Shown here one piece after another: positions 48,933 through 57,387 of a DNA stretch of 64,000 nt. Made by a program: the position numbers and the translations under genes. Source of the DNA: Sulfuriferula sp. Lineage in GTDB: Bacteria > Pseudomonadota > Gammaproteobacteria > Burkholderiales > Sulfuriferulaceae. The notes below the pieces were generated by a model that was not told the DNA's origin, ran no database searches, and worked only from the letters and a program-made list of their open reading frames with translations. The stretch covers positions 62,001 to 126,000 of the forward strand of contig JARLJL010000015.1 of assembly GCA_031291235.1 (NCBI GenBank). Reading direction: 5' to 3'. Within the stretch, counting starts at the first letter, position 1. Each line of letters starts with the position of its first letter.

Positions 48933-51206
48933 TTAAGCGTACCGTTTCCGGTAGATATCGTTAGCGGACATTGGACGATCAGAGAATTCGCCAGAATGCC
49001 CTTGTGATGCGTAGTTCAGTTCCTGATAAACAGATACGTTCTTCTGGAACCCTGCGCCGCGTTTACGTTGCTTACGTGCCTCACGGGTCTGCCGGATCAA
49101 TTCGTCAATCGAAGCGGTATCGGCCTCGGTCTCTACGACCTGACGCGAGAGGGATTTCAGCGTGTGTTCCAGACGGGCACAGAGGTACTCATCGGACTCA
49201 CGTCCCAGGCGGGTGACCAGTGCTTCGATCTCTTGCCTGAGTTTGGTTTGCTGCTGCTTCTGATACTGCTCGGAGGGCGTCAGCGGTTTAGCTAATGCCG
49301 CTTTTTGCAACACCATACGAGAATCAATTCCATAAAAAGCCAAATTGGTTCCCTTCGTCATCAACCAGTGGCACAGCAACCAACCGATCACCATGTCATC
49401 GTGTTTGCCCTTCGGGTGGTCAATGCGGCCATCCCGGTCTTCCAGGCTCAACGTCTGATCGACGATCTTGGCGTCCCGCATCTTGCCAGCGGCTTTCTGC
49501 AACGCGTTGCGCAGTGTCTCCGAATACAGGGAGTCCCGTGACGTCAAACCGGATGCCGAAGTGGCGAAGCCGAAGTGTTTACGGTACTTGACGTTGATGT
49601 CGTGCGGACGACGACCGACATGCAAGTTGATTTCCCTGAAGCGTTCCGGATACTCCATGTGATCGTTGACCACGCGGTTGAACAGACGCTTGAACGGATC
49701 TTCGCCATGCTGCGGCAAAATCCAGATCAGGGCATCCAGCAAGGCCGAACCGGTCGAGCGGTTTTCGATGATCGCCGTGATGTTCTTGTACGTGACCAGA
49801 ATCGAGGCCACCCAACGGAAGAACGGTGTCAGGTTGGTATTGTTGTACGTGCCTGCGGCAATTGTCTCACCGGTTTCGACGTCCACCAAGACCAACGAGA
49901 TATCATCGCCTGAGGATGCGTTCGAGGTATCCATCCCCATGATGAACTTACCGGATTGCATCCGGCGCTCAATCTGGTATTCCGGAATGTACCAGCGGGT
50001 CAGGTAACCACCCGGCACGCCATTGGCTGGATCGCTCTTCGAGATGTCCGTGTACAACGGCTCGATCACGCTCTTGCGGGCAATTTCAGCGAGTTCAACA
50101 TCGAACGGCATCGCCTTCGAACCTGCGGTCCAACGGTTAAAGAAGTCACGGTCAGCATCTTCACCCTTGACCTTCACCCGTTGCATTGTTTCGTACAACC
50201 ACTTGTCGCTCTTGCCCAACTGGATGTGGTTGAACGTCGCACAGACCTGGTAGTAGGACTGACCATCGGCACCCCGCGAAGCACCACGCACATAGCGCTC
50301 CAACTCTTCGCGGTTCTGGCAATCCAAGAAACGCTCCGTCCACGTAGCGGATTCTTCCACCAAACCGTAGACATAGCCGCCGTCGCTGTCGTTGATCTTG
50401 CCAGCGGTCGTGGTCATCACGGTGCCGTACGGCGTGTTGTTCTCGATAGCAGAGGTCACAGCGGCCGTCGTTGCTGCCAAGGCTGCCGGCAAAGCTACAC
50501 GAATGTTCGGCTGGAAAGGACCTTCGTCAATCTGGAAGATCGGGGAGGTCATGCCTCGACCCATGTTGTACGCGCGCTTTTCCTGCATTTGCGGCACGTG
50601 CGCTTTGTACTTGTTGTCTCGCCGATTGACGGTGATGCCTTCCGTATTGTTCGAGTCGTCTCGACCACGCAGATCCAGATAGCGGGGTAGGTCGAGCATG
50701 ATGTTCTTCAGACGATCGATATTTTCCTTACGGAGCGTGTCGTCCTTCGTCATCAGGTTAATCGTGGTGTGTTCACACAGCACATTCAAACACAGGGCCC
50801 ACAACAAGTCGGTTGAGAACGACTTACCGGTCTGACGGATCTGAATCAGGATAATGAAGATGTGGTTAAAGAAACACCACCACAAACACAGGTTACCCCG
50901 GTTGGCTTCCACCATGGCCGGGATGTGTGAACCCTGCACCGGAGCACGACCGCATTCACGGAAGAAGTACCACGGATTTTCTTTACACTCCATTGCAATC
51001 ATCCCTTGCATTTCGAGTGTAAGGTTTTCGTAGTCGAACGGGTCGACACCTTGGAGTGCTGGATTGTGCAACGCCAGCATGAACATGTGGTTCGAAATCC
51101 CCATCTCGCGATACACCATGGCCATACGCACGAAGCTTTGATTCTTCGTTTGCAGGTCAGCGATCGCGTTCGGATATCGACTCCAATCTTCTTCGAAAAG
51201 AATCAT
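48933..51206 (-). CDS. terL: Terminase large subunit (phiKZ type)
   Basis: A 757-aa DNA-packaging motor. The ATPase domain has Walker A RQTGKS (124-129) after a hydrophobic strand, Walker B FQIDEGP (224-230) with the catalytic Glu, and coupling motif TTTAG (265-269). The nuclease domain shows an RNase H-like arrangement: MGMDTSNASSGDD (near 443), AIIENRSTG, and KHDDMVIG (near 618), which supply metal-binding Asp/Glu. The last 120 residues are a charged, partly coiled-coil extension, absent from short terminases but typical of this group. By position it is the phiKZ gp25 counterpart. It overlaps the upstream gene by four bases. Confidence 0.93.
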   Translation of the reverse strand: MILFEEDWSRYPNAIADLQTKNQSFVRMAMVYREMGISNHMFMLALHNPALQGVDPFDYENLTLEMQGMIAMECKENPWYFFRECGRAPVQGSHIPAMVEANRGNLCLWWCFFNHIFIILIQIRQTGKSFSTDLLWALCLNVLCEHTTINLMTKDDTLRKENIDRLKNIMLDLPRYLDLRGRDDSNNTEGITVNRRDNKYKAHVPQMQEKRAYNMGRGMTSPIFQIDEGPFQPNIRVALPAALAATTAAVTSAIENNTPYGTVMTTTAGKINDSDGGYVYGLVEESATWTERFLDCQNREELERYVRGASRGADGQSYYQVCATFNHIQLGKSDKWLYETMQRVKVKGEDADRDFFNRWTAGSKAMPFDVELAEIARKSVIEPLYTDISKSDPANGVPGGYLTRWYIPEYQIERRMQSGKFIMGMDTSNASSGDDISLVLVDVETGETIAAGTYNNTNLTPFFRWVASILVTYKNITAIIENRSTGSALLDALIWILPQHGEDPFKRLFNRVVNDHMEYPERFREINLHVGRRPHDINVKYRKHFGFATSASGLTSRDSLYSETLRNALQKAAGKMRDAKIVDQTLSLEDRDGRIDHPKGKHDDMVIGWLLCHWLMTKGTNLAFYGIDSRMVLQKAALAKPLTPSEQYQKQQQTKLRQEIEALVTRLGRESDEYLCARLEHTLKSLSRQVVETEADTASIDELIRQTREARKQRKRGAGFQKNVSVYQELNYASQGHSGEFSDRPMSANDIYRKRYA

Positions 51207-51736
51207 GAGAGAGTATCTCCCGGAGTTGGATACAGCTTCAGCTGATCCATGATGGTGGTACCATCGGCGTACGTGCCGGTGATGTTAATCGAGACGCCCA
51301 GATTGCCCGGTTGCTGCGGGACAGTCGGGTCCAAGGTGAGTGGGACGGGCAAGAGTGTGCCGACCATCTGCTGGTCACCAAACACACTGGTCTTACCAAA
51401 CTGAGCATCAGTCTGCAACGTGAGCAAGCTGTTGGCAGACATCGACCAGCTAACCGGTTGTTCATTCGCCAACCAGTGTGTACCATCCAGCATCACTGCC
51501 AGATTGATGAGGGACTTTTGTCCTTGGGTGAGCACACCCTTACGAATCGGACGCCAGTAGGACTTCGGGTTCAACCCGCTCGGCGGGGCACTGAAGAACT
51601 TCAGGCCGACAAAGCAGGGAAAGTAGGTAGCTTCCTGTCCAGCGAGTTCGTTATACCAAGCCGCTCGAATGCTGATGACTGGCAGGTGTACAGCAGCTAC
51701 ATTCGGGTCAAGCCCAATGGGAGCAGCGTAGGTCAT
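51203..51736 (-). CDS. Small structural-type protein, 177 aa
   Basis: A 177-aa beta-rich, low-charge protein (LPVISIRAAWYNELAG, LGVSINITGTYADGTTI). Its four-base overlap with terL and its composition suggest a head-completion or tail-associated part. AGGTAAAGACTT precedes the ATG. The upstream terminator makes it the first gene of the terminase unit. No family recognised. Confidence 0.75.
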   Translation of the reverse strand: MTYAAPIGLDPNVAAVHLPVISIRAAWYNELAGQEATYFPCFVGLKFFSAPPSGLNPKSYWRPIRKGVLTQGQKSLINLAVMLDGTHWLANEQPVSWSMSANSLLTLQTDAQFGKTSVFGDQQMVGTLLPVPLTLDPTVPQQPGNLGVSINITGTYADGTTIMDQLKLYPTPGDTLS

Positions 51737-51765
51737 AAGTCTTTACCTGAAAAAGAATAGGATCA

Positions 51766-51816
51766 TAAAAAAGACCTCCATCCTCACCCGCTACCAAGCC
51801 GGGCAAGAGATGGAGG
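51766..51816 (-). terminator. Intrinsic terminator with branched stem
   Basis: CCTCCATC/GATGGAGG (51809-51816 with 51775-51782) enclosing further pairing, followed on the minus strand by TCTTTTTTATG. It separates the virion genes from the terminase unit. Confidence 0.9.
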
Positions 51817-51838
51817 CAAAGAGCCATCTTGAGTTCTG

Positions 51839-53515
51839 TTAGTTCTGCTGATAGCAAGGATACCCTGCCATCGCCAGCTGCAAGTCCGTCGTCGGGGTAC
51901 GCTCGAAGAAGCGCACGAACAACGTGCTCGAATCCAGCACTGCTTCGTTGACCGTCAGATCCTGATTCCATTGCGAAATCGGGAACACGCTTTCCGAACC
52001 GTCGTTGAAGACGATCGAGAAGTGCGTCGGGGTCGGCGGAGCCACTTCCATCGCCGGATCGTACAGCGGCAGCGTGTTGCCGTAGACCTGCGTCAGCCAG
52101 TCGCTCAGATCCGTATTGCCCATCGCGAGGTTGATCTTCCAGAGGTTCTGGTTGATGAACGTCGTCGCAGCAAAGTTGTTGACACCAAACTGCGGCGTCT
52201 GACCCGGCGCGAAAGCGATGGTCCAATTGGTCGTGCGTTCGGTGCCCTGATTCAGGAGCGACACCCACACGGTCTGCGTGAAGATGAAGTTCTTGAATGT
52301 GCCGTTCACGCTTTGCAGATTCAGCTGCACCTGGATTTTCTGCTGCACCCCGTAAGCCGTCGGGTTGTAGGCATTCAGGTAGTTGATGTAAGCCGTCACA
52401 TCGTACCACTGAGTGCGATCCAGATTGAACAGGAACCAGCGCAGACGATACCCGTTGACTGCGTCCACCCAAATCGGGTAGCAGAACAGCTTCACAGTGT
52501 ACTGACCGTCGGCCACGTCGGTGATTGCTTCGAACTCCTGCACGATGAACTTGCCTGCACCATTGTCCCCCACACCGTAGGCCACTTCGCCATCGGAGAG
52601 GTTGTAGCGCAACACGAGCGGCACCTTCTGACCCACAACCGTTGCCACGAAGCCGGTATTGAAACCGAACAACTGGAACTTCGTACCATCGACTGGCAAC
52701 GTGATCGAGGAGCCATCGCTGTAGTTCACGACACCTTGCAGGTTCAGACCGTTCAGCGGCACGTTCAGCGGGTAGATGATCTTGGTCGGATCGGCCGGTG
52801 ACAGGAACGGCGAGATCAAACTGATACCCGTCACGTACTTGACGCCGGTCGACGGAGCCCGGATGAAGGACGAATCTTCCACCATCAGTTCCGAACGCGA
52901 ACAGACGATGCCGGTATCGGACCAGAGAATCAAGGTCACGATTTCGCCATTGGGCAACTGATCGGTGATCGCAAACGGCGGCACCACCTTCGTACCATCC
53001 GGCTGCACTTCCACCGGAATCGACTGACCGATAATGTTACCGGATTGGTCCACCAGCGCGCTGATGGTCTTCTCCGTGCCATCCAAGACTGAGCCCGTCA
53101 CCAGTGTCGCCGACTTGGTCGCCGTCCCACGAATAAACAAACGTTGGTCGACGCACGCCGAGGTCGGCTTCACGTTCGTGTTCACGTAGATCAGATACGT
53201 GTTCGGACGCGGACCCGGTCCCGGCGAGAGCAACCGGTCGGTATCGGTGAACTGATCGTCCGGAATCGGACTGGTGATCTTCGCCAGAGTTGCGACGAAG
53301 GTGGTCGGGTCAATAGCGGTTACGCTGTAGAACTGGTTCATCGTCGTGTCGACGGCCCAGTCCCCGACATTGGCCACGAACTTCCCCGTCCCCGGTGTGA
53401 GCGGTCCGAGATAAAGCTCATTGACGTTCCAGAGCCGCCAACCCCGGCTGGGGTCGTACAACGGCTCGACGCCGTCCGATCCAGCCGGCGGCAGCGGAAG
53501 AGTTGGTGTTGACAT
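51839..53515 (-). CDS. Virion structural protein, 558 aa (gp26-27 region)
   Basis: A 558-aa protein, almost entirely beta-type with repeated P, T, D and G turns (VVNYSDGSSITLPVDGTKF, LFCYPIWVDAVNGYRLRW), no catalytic residues and little lysine. GGAGAATTC precedes the ATG. Its place between terminase and sheath matches the phiKZ gp26-gp28 structural genes; the exact counterpart is uncertain. A fibre, baseplate or head-tail connector part is likely. Confidence 0.75.
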   Translation of the reverse strand: MSTPTLPLPPAGSDGVEPLYDPSRGWRLWNVNELYLGPLTPGTGKFVANVGDWAVDTTMNQFYSVTAIDPTTFVATLAKITSPIPDDQFTDTDRLLSPGPGPRPNTYLIYVNTNVKPTSACVDQRLFIRGTATKSATLVTGSVLDGTEKTISALVDQSGNIIGQSIPVEVQPDGTKVVPPFAITDQLPNGEIVTLILWSDTGIVCSRSELMVEDSSFIRAPSTGVKYVTGISLISPFLSPADPTKIIYPLNVPLNGLNLQGVVNYSDGSSITLPVDGTKFQLFGFNTGFVATVVGQKVPLVLRYNLSDGEVAYGVGDNGAGKFIVQEFEAITDVADGQYTVKLFCYPIWVDAVNGYRLRWFLFNLDRTQWYDVTAYINYLNAYNPTAYGVQQKIQVQLNLQSVNGTFKNFIFTQTVWVSLLNQGTERTTNWTIAFAPGQTPQFGVNNFAATTFINQNLWKINLAMGNTDLSDWLTQVYGNTLPLYDPAMEVAPPTPTHFSIVFNDGSESVFPISQWNQDLTVNEAVLDSSTLFVRFFERTPTTDLQLAMAGYPCYQQN

Positions 53516-53526
53516 GAATTCTCCAG

Positions 53527-56145
53527 TTACGACGTAATCGTGGCGATGTTGATAAACGGTGCCAAGTTGATCTTGTTGTGCAAGAACAACGAGTTGACCT
53601 TACGCATGAACTTGTAGATGTAAATCGACACGGTCACGACGTTGGCCAGGTTGTGCGGGTGGACGATCATGTAATTCGGATCGTACGCATTAGCATCTTG
53701 CGTCTGATCGAAGGCCAAAAGATACGTGTACGGCGCACAGGCATCCACCACCTGTTGATCGCTATACTGGCCGGTCAGGAATGGCGGTTGAAACACCCCT
53801 GACAACAGATCGTTCATGATGTTACAGAAGAACGGACTGTACACCGCCCACAGATCGGTAGCCGTCGACGGCCCAGCCGGATCAGTCTCATTCAGACGAC
53901 TGGTCAGGTAATCCGAGACTGCCTTATCGATCACCTGCGACTGAGCCCGCAACGAGTACGTATCTGCCGCTACAAGGCCATCCAGAGGCACCACAATGTC
54001 ACGGATCTGGTAAGGGGTACCGTTGATAGCGTCGACGGGGAAAACCGCACCATTGTCTTCCTGGAAGGTGAGTTCCGAACGGTCGTACGTTGCACCGCCA
54101 GCGATGAACGACATCACCCGATCTTCCCGCACATCGTAGCGGTTGTTATCCGACAGTCGGCCGTACTTGATCCAACCCACATCGTCTGCAACTTCTCGCG
54201 TCATGTCCGAATTACAGAAGCCAGCAAAGCGCACCGTGATGTTTTGCATCTGCGTCGGCGAGGCCGGTTGCACCAGATACTTCTTGTTCGTGATGACGAC
54301 CTTCGGGAAGTTGACGATGTAATCGATTCCTTCCACCAGTGCGTATTTGTTGCACCACAACTGCAATTCCCCCATCGGGATTTCCATCTCAATGGTAGAC
54401 AGCTGCTGATTGCGCACCACACGCTGCGTCAACGTAAACTCCAGCACACCCCCAACCGGCGGGATACTGATCGAGTACGCCAAGAACTTCGTGTCACCAC
54501 GCACCAGCGTGTAGAACTTGGTCGTGTCAATCAACCACGTGACCTGGCCGTTCTGCACTGCATACTGCGAGCTACCCGTGACATCGGTCCACTGGTAAGA
54601 CGGCAGACCTGTAATCGGACTGATCGGGCAGGTGTAGTAACGATAGTTCGCACCGGGAATCACCTGCGACTGTTTCAAGCCGTAGGTTTCATCAAGCAGC
54701 GGGCCGCCTTGACCGGAGAACAACTCCACCAGTTTGCAGAACACCGTCGAGGTGACGTACGTGGTCCCAATCGGATGCTGGAAGAAGCCGATCAACAGGC
54801 CATTCGCATCGTACTCGAAACCCGTGCAGCTATTGACCAGTGCGTACGGTACATCCGCCACTGTCTGACCCGAGGACACATACGTCAACTGCGGCGTGTC
54901 GCCAATGATCTTCGAGACGGCGTTGTAACCGTAGGCCGCCTGCACCAGCGCGTTGGTGATGTGATCCGTCTTCACCGTACGCATGATCTTGGTGTAACCT
55001 GCGTTCTCCAGCGTATCCGCCGTCCAGTTCGGCACGGTCGCATTCACACCGATCATTGCCTGTACGATTTCAGCATCTGGCAGCTTGTACAACTCCTGAA
55101 TCCGGTTGTTCTCAAACACCAACGGCCGCGCCATACCACCCTTGCGGATGTGCATGCGCACGATCAGATTCATGATGTTGCCCCACGTCGGCTGTTGCGT
55201 TGCGTAAGCCTGCACGTAGATGGTCGGAATCGAATAGTCCTTGTGCGTCACCATGCGCATCGCGTCTTTCGCATTGCGGTGGTAATACAGTCCCGACCAA
55301 CGCCCATTGGTGCCGGGCTGGTACAAAAAAACGTCGATGTCGTCTTGGTAGTCGATCTGCTGATCGCCTGCTGCTGCATAGTGCAACAGATACTTCAGCT
55401 TCGCATCGAGCGTGGACTCGAAGGTCTGAAGACTCGACACCGGGATGTCAATCACTTCGTAGATCGAACTGTCGTAGACAAACTCCACGCAGTCACCGAT
55501 GTTCACCGTGAAGAGATCGATCCCTGAAACACGCCAGCCGTTCACGAACGCATACACCTCACCCTGTTGCAAGGTGCCTGCGGCCATCTGTGCCTGAATC
55601 GCCTCGTACTGATGCTGCAAGGCGAGAATCGCATTCGTATTCAGACAGGTCTGACCCGCTGTGGAAATGAAATCATTATCCGGCGTGCTCTGGATGCTCT
55701 GGTAATACGCATTGCTATAGAAGCGGAAATACAGCGTATCCGTATCCTGATTGATGGCAATCGTGGACTGGATCTGTACCGCCACAATCAACGCACCATC
55801 GCGGGTCACCAGATACCAACTCGCATAGCGCGGCATTTGAATGCCGGTGTCTGCGTAGATATCGACGATGAGTCGTTTTTTGTTCATGCAATCCGAAATG
55901 CTTTCCCACTGGTTGTACCGGGTGGAGAGCAGACCCAAGATACGCGGGTCGAGACTGCTGAACTGATAGACGTGGAAATGGACGTTCGGCAAAGGCAGCG
56001 GGATCTTGCGCCACATGACCTGGACGGTATTCCATCCACCCCCCAAGGGCGTCAATCGTTGCGGCTGAATGATCGACTGCATGTCCTGCTTAGGGACACA
56101 CCAAACGTGCTTTTGCGCGTGGTCGACAACGTAATCGAAAGACAT
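53527..56145 (-). CDS. Large virion structural protein, 872 aa
   Basis: An 872-aa protein with mixed beta/alpha segments, many aromatic residues and no enzymatic motif. It starts AGGGACATTC-ATG and runs directly into the 558-aa gene 11 bases later. Size and position suggest the phiKZ gp27-type virion protein, often counted among head/neck proteins; this is from gene order. The C-terminal part (NVVTVSIYIYKFMRKVNSLF) is hydrophobic. Confidence 0.75.
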   Translation of the reverse strand: MSFDYVVDHAQKHVWCVPKQDMQSIIQPQRLTPLGGGWNTVQVMWRKIPLPLPNVHFHVYQFSSLDPRILGLLSTRYNQWESISDCMNKKRLIVDIYADTGIQMPRYASWYLVTRDGALIVAVQIQSTIAINQDTDTLYFRFYSNAYYQSIQSTPDNDFISTAGQTCLNTNAILALQHQYEAIQAQMAAGTLQQGEVYAFVNGWRVSGIDLFTVNIGDCVEFVYDSSIYEVIDIPVSSLQTFESTLDAKLKYLLHYAAAGDQQIDYQDDIDVFLYQPGTNGRWSGLYYHRNAKDAMRMVTHKDYSIPTIYVQAYATQQPTWGNIMNLIVRMHIRKGGMARPLVFENNRIQELYKLPDAEIVQAMIGVNATVPNWTADTLENAGYTKIMRTVKTDHITNALVQAAYGYNAVSKIIGDTPQLTYVSSGQTVADVPYALVNSCTGFEYDANGLLIGFFQHPIGTTYVTSTVFCKLVELFSGQGGPLLDETYGLKQSQVIPGANYRYYTCPISPITGLPSYQWTDVTGSSQYAVQNGQVTWLIDTTKFYTLVRGDTKFLAYSISIPPVGGVLEFTLTQRVVRNQQLSTIEMEIPMGELQLWCNKYALVEGIDYIVNFPKVVITNKKYLVQPASPTQMQNITVRFAGFCNSDMTREVADDVGWIKYGRLSDNNRYDVREDRVMSFIAGGATYDRSELTFQEDNGAVFPVDAINGTPYQIRDIVVPLDGLVAADTYSLRAQSQVIDKAVSDYLTSRLNETDPAGPSTATDLWAVYSPFFCNIMNDLLSGVFQPPFLTGQYSDQQVVDACAPYTYLLAFDQTQDANAYDPNYMIVHPHNLANVVTVSIYIYKFMRKVNSLFLHNKINLAPFINIATITS

Positions 56146-56183
56146 GAATGTCCCTGGTTAGAGAATAAGCGTCAAGGTATCGC

Positions 56184-56219
56184 CCTATTTGAAACCAATG
56201 CTCCGGTTTCAAATAGGGG
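56184..56219. other. Perfect 14-bp stem hairpin
   Basis: CCCTATTTGAAACC (56184-56197) and GGTTTCAAATAGGG (56206-56219), loop of eight bases. It lies between two minus-strand virion genes. No T-run follows, so it may attenuate or stabilise the mRNA rather than terminate. Confidence 0.75.
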
Positions 56220-56240
56220 AGTGACCTTAGCGCTCAGGGG

Positions 56241-57191
56241 TTAAGCTTCAGCTGCATCAAGCGTGACATTCAGAGCACGAACGAAGGTCTGACCTTTGTC
56301 CTTTCTGTCGAGTCGCTCAATCAACCGGTTGATCTCGGTGTTGTGATAAGAGCGATCTTGTGAAGCCATCGAGACCATGGCAAGCCAGGTCGGGGGATGT
56401 TCCACGGCAACCGCCGTCACTTCCTGTTTGTCATTGCCAAACCAGGTGTTTGCAAGCAGAGCGAAAAGGAGTCCTTCATTCAGCTGCGCCAAACGAATGG
56501 AACCAACCACTTCTTTGGACAGTCGGCAGAATTCCTCGACCCCGGCGAGTGGTTTTTCGAAATGCTCCACCACCCCCAGCACCAGTTGCGACGAAATTCC
56601 GGTAGCCTTCATGATGGAGGCCGCAGCGCGGTTCTTGTCGTTCGAGTGCAACGGATGGTCTTCCTGGAACAGCGACCAATAGAAGAAGGCCGCGTAGGCC
56701 TGAAGAATCATCGACTCACGTGCATCCAGCAGCAGCTTGCGGCTAACTTGCTGGCTGATCCACGCTGAGTAGGTTTTCATTCCCATCGGCGACACGTTCA
56801 ACAACAGGCTCGGTGCTTCTTGCACCCAGCAGTTGGTCAGACGGGTGCGCAGGATGTGGAATGCGTACTGGGTCTTGTTACTGATCCCCACGACAAACGC
56901 AGCCTTGTGAATGTCGTACTTACCGAACATGCGAACGTCGGCCACCGCAAAGGGTTTAGCCTGTCCACCCACGTGGGAACCCACGGTGCCCATGTCCATC
57001 ACAAAGGGGTGAATGAAAGAGGGCACTTCGTTAGCGATCGCAACACCGCCTTCGAGTTGTTTTGCTGTCGCTGAGCCAGGAATACTTTGCAGATGACCGG
57101 TGTGGAGAACGGCATCCAAAGCATGACGAATCTTCGTCATCACGAAGTCCCGGCAAGCGAGGGTATCATAAGCGCTTTTGAAAATGGTCAT
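56241..57191 (-). CDS. Virion-associated protein, 316 aa (gp28-like position)
   Basis: A 316-aa helical protein, AGGATG eight bases before the ATG. It is divergent to the sheath gene, as expected for the phiKZ gp28 position. It contains GSATAKQLEGG, DMGTVGSHVGGQ and helical C-terminal parts, without catalytic motifs. It is the first gene of the minus-strand virion unit. Confidence 0.7.
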   Translation of the reverse strand: MTIFKSAYDTLACRDFVMTKIRHALDAVLHTGHLQSIPGSATAKQLEGGVAIANEVPSFIHPFVMDMGTVGSHVGGQAKPFAVADVRMFGKYDIHKAAFVVGISNKTQYAFHILRTRLTNCWVQEAPSLLLNVSPMGMKTYSAWISQQVSRKLLLDARESMILQAYAAFFYWSLFQEDHPLHSNDKNRAAASIMKATGISSQLVLGVVEHFEKPLAGVEEFCRLSKEVVGSIRLAQLNEGLLFALLANTWFGNDKQEVTAVAVEHPPTWLAMVSMASQDRSYHNTEINRLIERLDRKDKGQTFVRALNVTLDAAEA

Positions 57192-57335
57192 CGCGAATAC
57201 ATCCTGAATAGGTTTGGTCCGACCCGAACTTCTGTCAGGTCCGTAGGAAATCTTTGTCTGGATGGATTAATCACCTATTTTATAGAAATTGCCCGGTAAT
57301 CCTGCATTGGTGTGCCCGGTAAAATTTCAAATAAG

Positions 57336-57339
57336 TATG
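57336..57339 (+). promoter_or_regulatory. Candidate late promoter (TATG) of sheath
   Basis: TATG in AAATAAGTATGATGG, 52 bp before the sheath ATG in an AT-rich stretch. Late promoters of the phiKZ non-virion RNAP are described as the short motif TATG; such a short motif is weak evidence alone. The rest of the gap 57192-57387 holds only divergent promoter space. Confidence 0.35.
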
Positions 57340-57387
57340 ATGGTTGCCATCGCCTTCGAAACTATACCATTAACACAGGAATTCATC

